Part shown: in pieces, positions 58,940 to 64,000 of the stretch
How positions within the stretch are numbered: the first letter of the stretch is position 1
Layout: every line of letters starts with the position of its first letter
The notes under the pieces: model-generated
What the model was told of the DNA's origin: nothing
Databases searched by the model: none
Seen by the model: only the letters and a program-made list of their open reading frames with translations
Source of the DNA: Siphonodentalium dalli
Taxonomy: Eukaryota; Mollusca; Scaphopoda; Gadilida; Siphonodentaliidae
DNA: 64,000 nucleotides
Assembly (NCBI GenBank): GCA_032622095.1
Contig: CP136069.1
Location: forward strand, 165,656,394-165,720,393
Direction of reading: 5' to 3'
Program-made: the position numbers and the translations under genes

Positions 58940-59830
58940 AACCTATATTATCCATCAACCACAACTTGGAAGCGAATGCATGCAATCACTGGACCAATAT
59001 CTTCCATTTAAAATATTTTGGTCGCCATGTTGATGGCCATTTTGAGCCAAAGTGAACAGTTTGGTACTATTGAGGAGAATTGTTCATAGACAATGGTATG
59101 CATAACTTACATCGCCCAGGGTTGAACTATGACTGGAATCCCAATGACGATTTTTTGTGAAATTTTAAACTGCGTTCTGTAAAATCGGCATGTTGGTGCA
59201 TCGGATATGGGTGCGACCTAAAGAATGAAATAACTCATTGCTCCAGTGATGTGTTACTTAGCATGAAACAAACAATATAAAACCAGAATTCGCCACTAGT
59301 TACTAACTGCAGAAAATATCAGTGAAAAATCAAATTTTCCAGTTCCGGTGGCCTTTTTGGCGGCCACCTTGGACGAGAAGTTCCAATTTCCCCCTAGAGC
59401 GATGACACTGTCTTAGCTTCACAAATATATATATTTGCATCCTTTCTGTAAATTCGATCAAACTGACGTAGTGCCTCGCCTGAAAAAACGGAGGCCATAG
59501 TTGACGCCATCTTGTATGGTGTCTACGCGCCCACTTGTTATGTTAAAATTGATTTTTAAGTTGAGGAAGAAAATTTATTGTAACAAGGAAGAAAATTAGT
59601 TAGGTAAAGTTAAGTCATGTGGTGCAGGGGCACACTAGGAAATGCTGCTGAAATTCGCTTCTTACGTTTGGTGTCTATGTTTAGTATACATCAAGGAAGG
59701 ACCATAGTAAATTTCAAGGACGTATACAGTTCGAATAGTTTTTTAAGTTTTGGGGGTTTTCTGTCATAAGACCCATTCTTATCTGAAAATGTTGCAAAAA
59801 ACATTTCTTAAGTTTTGTTTTCATCTGTGT
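58940..59830 (-). repeat. Foldback arm (right) of the 51.9-59.8 kb structure
   Basis: Reverse complement of 51,900-52,850 (for example ACCATAGTAAATTTCAAGGA near 59,701 and CTTATCTGAAAATGTTGCA near 59,778). It contains GGCGGCCACCTTGG-like words of the same family as the arms at 20.8-25.0 kb. Confidence 0.75.
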
Positions 59831-60225
59831 ACTTAATTTGTTCTTCGAAGAACCAAAACATGTCTGGTTCTTCATTTGGTTGTTTATTCTGGTTCTTCTC
59901 GAATGACAAAAACATGTCTGTTTTGTTCTTCGATTGGTTGCCCTACTGGGACAAACCTATATCAGTTTTGGTTCCCCGGGGAACCAATCTTTCTCTGTGT
60001 GTAGCCACTTCAAATTGTTCCAGTTGTTTGCCATTCGACAGAAGAAGCAATCATTATAACTGTCGCTGTTAGGCTGTTTAATCACATATAGTCGACCACC
60101 TCCTGCGACATGGTCAGATATACTTGCCAATACACACCCAGGAGGGCGTAATACTGATATAAGAATGGCCTCAGGTAATGCACTCCTGATATGACCTCTC
60201 ATAAGGATTACTTAAAAGTCATGAA
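59831..60225. other. Short TTCTTCG repeats, otherwise unassigned
   Basis: Two to three diverged ~57 bp units with GTTCTTCG and AAAACATGTCTG at 59,838-59,940. No gene is supported. Confidence 0.5.
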
Positions 60226-60735
60226 TGGTTCCATGAGGGTAAATTAAAATATGGTCACAACCAGAAAGGGTTAATTGAAATATGGTCCGATGAGGGTAAA
60301 TTAAAATATGGTCACATCAGGGTTAAATAAAATATGGTCACCTGAGGGTTAATTAATATATGGTCCAATGAGGGTTAATACAAATATGGTCCCAAGATGG
60401 TTAATTAAAATTGTACCTTGATTGTTAATTAAAATATGGTCCCACATGAGGGTTAATAAAAATATGGGCCCATGGGGGTTAATTGAAATATGGTCCTATT
60501 AAGGTCAATTAAAATATGATACCGTGACTTAATTAAGTAATAAATATATGTTCCCATTATGAGGGTTAATTAAAATTTAAATATGGTGTAATCAGTGTTG
60601 ATTAAACTACGGTCCCACTGGGGTGGACTACAATATAGTCCCATGAAGGTCAATTAAAATATGGTCCAATGAAGTATATTTATAATATGACCCCTCCCCA
60701 TGAGGATCAATTAAAACATGGTCACAGGAAAGGGT
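60226..60735. repeat. ~35 bp minisatellite
   Basis: About fourteen diverged units of ATGAGGGTTAATTAAAATAT followed by GGTCCC or GGTCAC. Confidence 0.9.
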
Positions 60736-63700
60736 GCAATTTCTGAACATTTGTCAATTCATATAGCATTCTGTTATATCCTCGTTATATATAATTTAAA
60801 ATGATGTTTAGAATTAGCCACATTGTATGTTAAACAACCAATGTGAAGGGTTAGTATTGGAACTTTTCTTAATAACATCTCTATTCATAGCTATATATTC
60901 CGCATACAATGAAATGAAAAGTCAATATTTACAAACAGCACGAAGGAGTAGCGTGGGAGTTGGTTAATAATTACCATCCCAATTCATTTAAAATATAACA
61001 TGCCGATATTTTTCGCGTATAACTAACTGAAAAAGTTCACTAAACGATATTAAATAACATGTTAAACACCGATATAAACAAAGAGCTCCTTGGATTCATG
61101 TTCGAATTAAATTTCTTATACAATCGTCAAATTCCCGTGCAGTATAATAGTAGATAGCATTCCGATTTATGTCAGGTGAAAATAAACGAAAGATTTTCAA
61201 ATAACAATGCAACAAAGAAGGTTAAAGAACAATAGAAACATATAACTCGCAGCGCGCTAATGGTTAACACGCGAATTCTTCCATAATTCCGGTACGAAAA
61301 TATCTGTGTACATTTCTAACAATAATATTTCCCCATGCGCCCATTGAATACCAAGAAACACAAACTGAGTATACACCCGGAGTGCGAAATGAAAATGAAT
61401 TTATGACTTCGAGTCATCGCAAGCCGGATTAAGACCTCTTTCAAATTAAGCCACCTCAGAAAATTATTAAACCGCAGCGAAAAGTCACCTTTGCATGAAT
61501 ACTTTGTGAGATGAACGTGTTTCCATTCCCTGCATGCAATGCTTGGAGAATTCCCAAATCAGGGAATCTGCATTTTAATTCCTCCTACCCCTACGGTTTC
61601 CAACTTAAAATGTTGACTTAAAGGTACTCAACGTTTTCTTTAAAATGCCGCTCCAGTTATCAGAATCGATTAATTGCCCAAAATAATGCTAGCCACAGTC
61701 AACTATAGTATAAAATTGCCCAAAACCTGTTATTCATCATCATTTTGTTCAACGAAATTTTGCCGGTTTGTCAAATATTTGACACAAAAAAGCCAATTAC
61801 TAGAGTAGCTCATAGTGGTTTTGTATGCACTTGTATGTCCAGAGCAAAACTCTTCATGAATCCACTAATTGAAGGTACACGAACAATATTTGGTTGGTAA
61901 CACATTTCCCATTGGCGGCGAAATGGGTCAAATGGCCGTCGTGACTATATCTCCAGAACCGTTAGACATAGGGGGTCGTGTGACCACTCAAAATGTGCGG
62001 AATGGCCACATTATGGGGGGTCAGTAATACATTTTCATATCCAAAAGTCAATGGTTTTTAAGATAATTGCCAAAAAACAAAAGAAAATCCATTTTTGAGG
62101 GCCTGAACCCCAATTTTGGGATTCAACACTTTTATCTCAAAGTTGAGCCCCCAATTAGAATTTTATTGACCTATATCCATCGGTGCCACATACAGGTATC
62201 ATTTCTGATATTTTCTGTACCATTATCGGATGGGATTGACCTTCAGGGAGCTCTTGACCCTGCAAATAAGGTTTTTGGATGGAATATATTGGTCGTAGAA
62301 TGAAAAACAGACATTTTCCCAATAACACAGATGTTGAGGAAATCATCAATTACAGGGTATTTGATCAGTAACCTAAAACTCCTACAAAAAGGTTACCTGG
62401 TGATATAATTTGAATGTAGTTCATCTTTTGTTATCTAGATTTCATGGCCTTTGATGTGAGATGGTTGCCAAAATGGTTATAAATGGAATGACATATACAT
62501 GTATCACATTAGCAATATACATGTAAATGAGTTCAATGTGTTATTTTCTTTAACTTATGGGAGAACAGGGTGTTTTTATGGTATTCTAATGTTGAATTGA
62601 ATTATACTCAGCCCACAAGCAGGTTTAGTGATGTTGAGTTACTACAATTTGATCAATCAGTATGATTCGGTAGTCGAGCAGGTTGTGTCCTTATCAGTCC
62701 CACATCAATTTTGATTGGCTGCATCACCATTTTGTATAAAGGTTCTACAATGTCCCTAACACGTACATTATTTTAGAACAAATAATGGCTAGCCTGACAT
62801 GATCGTCTATATTTATTTCCTGATATATGTATATGTACACGTAGATGTATATTTGCCCTAAATTGTTTCTGGTTCAAATTTGGGAGTATGTAAGAAAATA
62901 AGTCATAAGAAAGATGCAGTTGCAGTAATATTAAAATATATTGTCCTGTTCAAAACTAACAAATACATGTCTATTGATTATTGGTGTGATATCCAGTAAT
63001 AATGACTAAAATAATCTTCAGATTATTTTATCATTCCAGTTATAATAAATCCACACATTAAAAATATAGGGCTTCCATACATACAGAATATTTTCCAACT
63101 TGACAATCGTTCCTTGTGTTCAACTGAGTGAGTTCATGTGAGGTTCATGGAAATTTATTTGGCAAGCTTGATTCTAAGGTGTCTAGCTTTATGGGCTTGA
63201 AATTCCGAATGCAATCCTGTTGCGTTGTGATCTCAGAGCGAGTTGGAAGAAAAATACAAGCATCAGTTGATATGCCGATATAAATACATACAAATCTACA
63301 TTCTGCAGGTTGCCATGCATGCTATGCAATCCTCCCTCATATTTCAACTTATCAAGGAAAAATGATCACATTACCAATGACTATGATAGTCAGATGTTTT
63401 TGTAGATTTTGTAGATTTGTGGATGTTGTAGATTTTGTAGATTTGTGGATGTTGTAATGCAATATAGATCTCCATTATAGTTGCACAAATTAGTTTTCAT
63501 TTCGTCCCTTTAAATTTACTTTTATTTTGTATGTATGTATGCCACTCCAAAAATATCAGAAAAAGTACTGTAAACCGTTTGGTTTGATGTTATAGGCACA
63601 GGAGATATATATATATATATTTTACATGTCAAATATTGTGAACCCTGCAGATACGTGTATGTGTGTCAGTCACCTTATGTGTGTGATGTACATGCAATAA

Positions 63701-64000
63701 CTACATGTATATTCTAGTGAAATTTATGGTCTGCACTCTGCAGTATTTCAAAAACATGCTATGGCCATGCCTACATATACATATGTACACTGATTCTAAC
63801 ACAATGATTGTCAGGTTATAATCTATGTTTGAGGAAAGTTACTATGTATTTTTCATTTGTGTTGCATTTGTCAATATTAATGGGTCCCAGGAGCCCAGAT
63901 ATTACTAGAGCAGAGCCCATTTAATTTTCATGAGACTGGTGGACTTCATGTCTATACTCCTAAATAAACATGACTCTGAGTCTTATCAGACCAAGACGGT
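60736..64000. other. Unassigned sequence
   Basis: No gene, RNA or mobile element is recognised. A short (AT)n lies at about 63,606-63,620 and a small direct repeat of TGTAGATTTTGTAGATTTGTGGATGT pattern near 63,400-63,455. Open frames (e.g. 62,067-62,303) lack recognisable domains. Confidence 0.45.

Noticed and set aside
59815-60072. 85-codon frame with Cys and Trp
   Set aside because: Built on short GTTCTTCG tandem repeats, with no family features.

Overview
This is a stretch of animal nuclear DNA, AT-rich and almost entirely repetitive. I found no host single-copy gene, rRNA, tRNA or CRISPR array. Split genes with GT-AG introns, TIR transposons with clean target-site duplications (TSDs), a LINE 3' fragment, a Mutator-like (MULE) remnant with a FLYWCH zinc finger, and long minisatellites all point to an invertebrate. 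A lophotrochozoan such as a mollusc is my best guess, but that is inference from repeat content and no species can be named.

Layout. 1-9,107: a roughly 7 kb unit in partial tandem duplication; its centre holds nested ~1.13 kb tandem repeats, ~120 bp sub-repeats and a 316 bp MITE. 9,108-12,300: mostly unassigned. 12,309-14,793: an inverted-repeat element filled with a ~130 bp GC-rich tandem repeat that reverses orientation at its centre. 14,930-20,060: short interspersed repeats, a 25 bp minisatellite and a LINE C-terminal fragment. 20,780-24,980: a foldback with ~1.2 kb arms around a 1.6 kb minisatellite. 26,239-34,522: an 8.3 kb near-palindrome with a perfect 6 bp TSD; each 3.2 kb arm carries a PC4-like gene and a C2H2 zinc-finger gene, both reading outward from a pyrimidine-rich minisatellite loop. 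37,500-38,330: a small degraded relative of it. 39,022-48,139: a 9.1 kb DNA transposon with a 9 bp TSD carrying a DUF6589-type (Academ-like) transposase gene and a convergent RecQ-like helicase gene; nested in it is a 69 bp deletion derivative of the same family with its own 9 bp TSD. 49,020-50,590: a decayed MULE. 50,935-51,545: a MITE. 51,900-59,830: a third foldback stuffed with TTAA-flanked 391 bp MITEs, each carrying two copies of a 69 bp perfect-hairpin module. 60,226-60,735: a ~35 bp minisatellite. 60,736-64,000: nothing recognised.

The genes that can be read are transposon genes. In the 9.1 kb element the transposase and helicase probably acted together in transposition, but both copies are broken (a frameshift plus a missing C-terminus; two in-frame stops). 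In the 8.3 kb palindrome the PC4-like and zinc-finger genes share a conserved upstream motif, which suggests coordinated expression; the left-arm copies are open and the right-arm copies are frameshifted. The two most interesting objects are these two elements, each bounded to the base by its duplicated target site.
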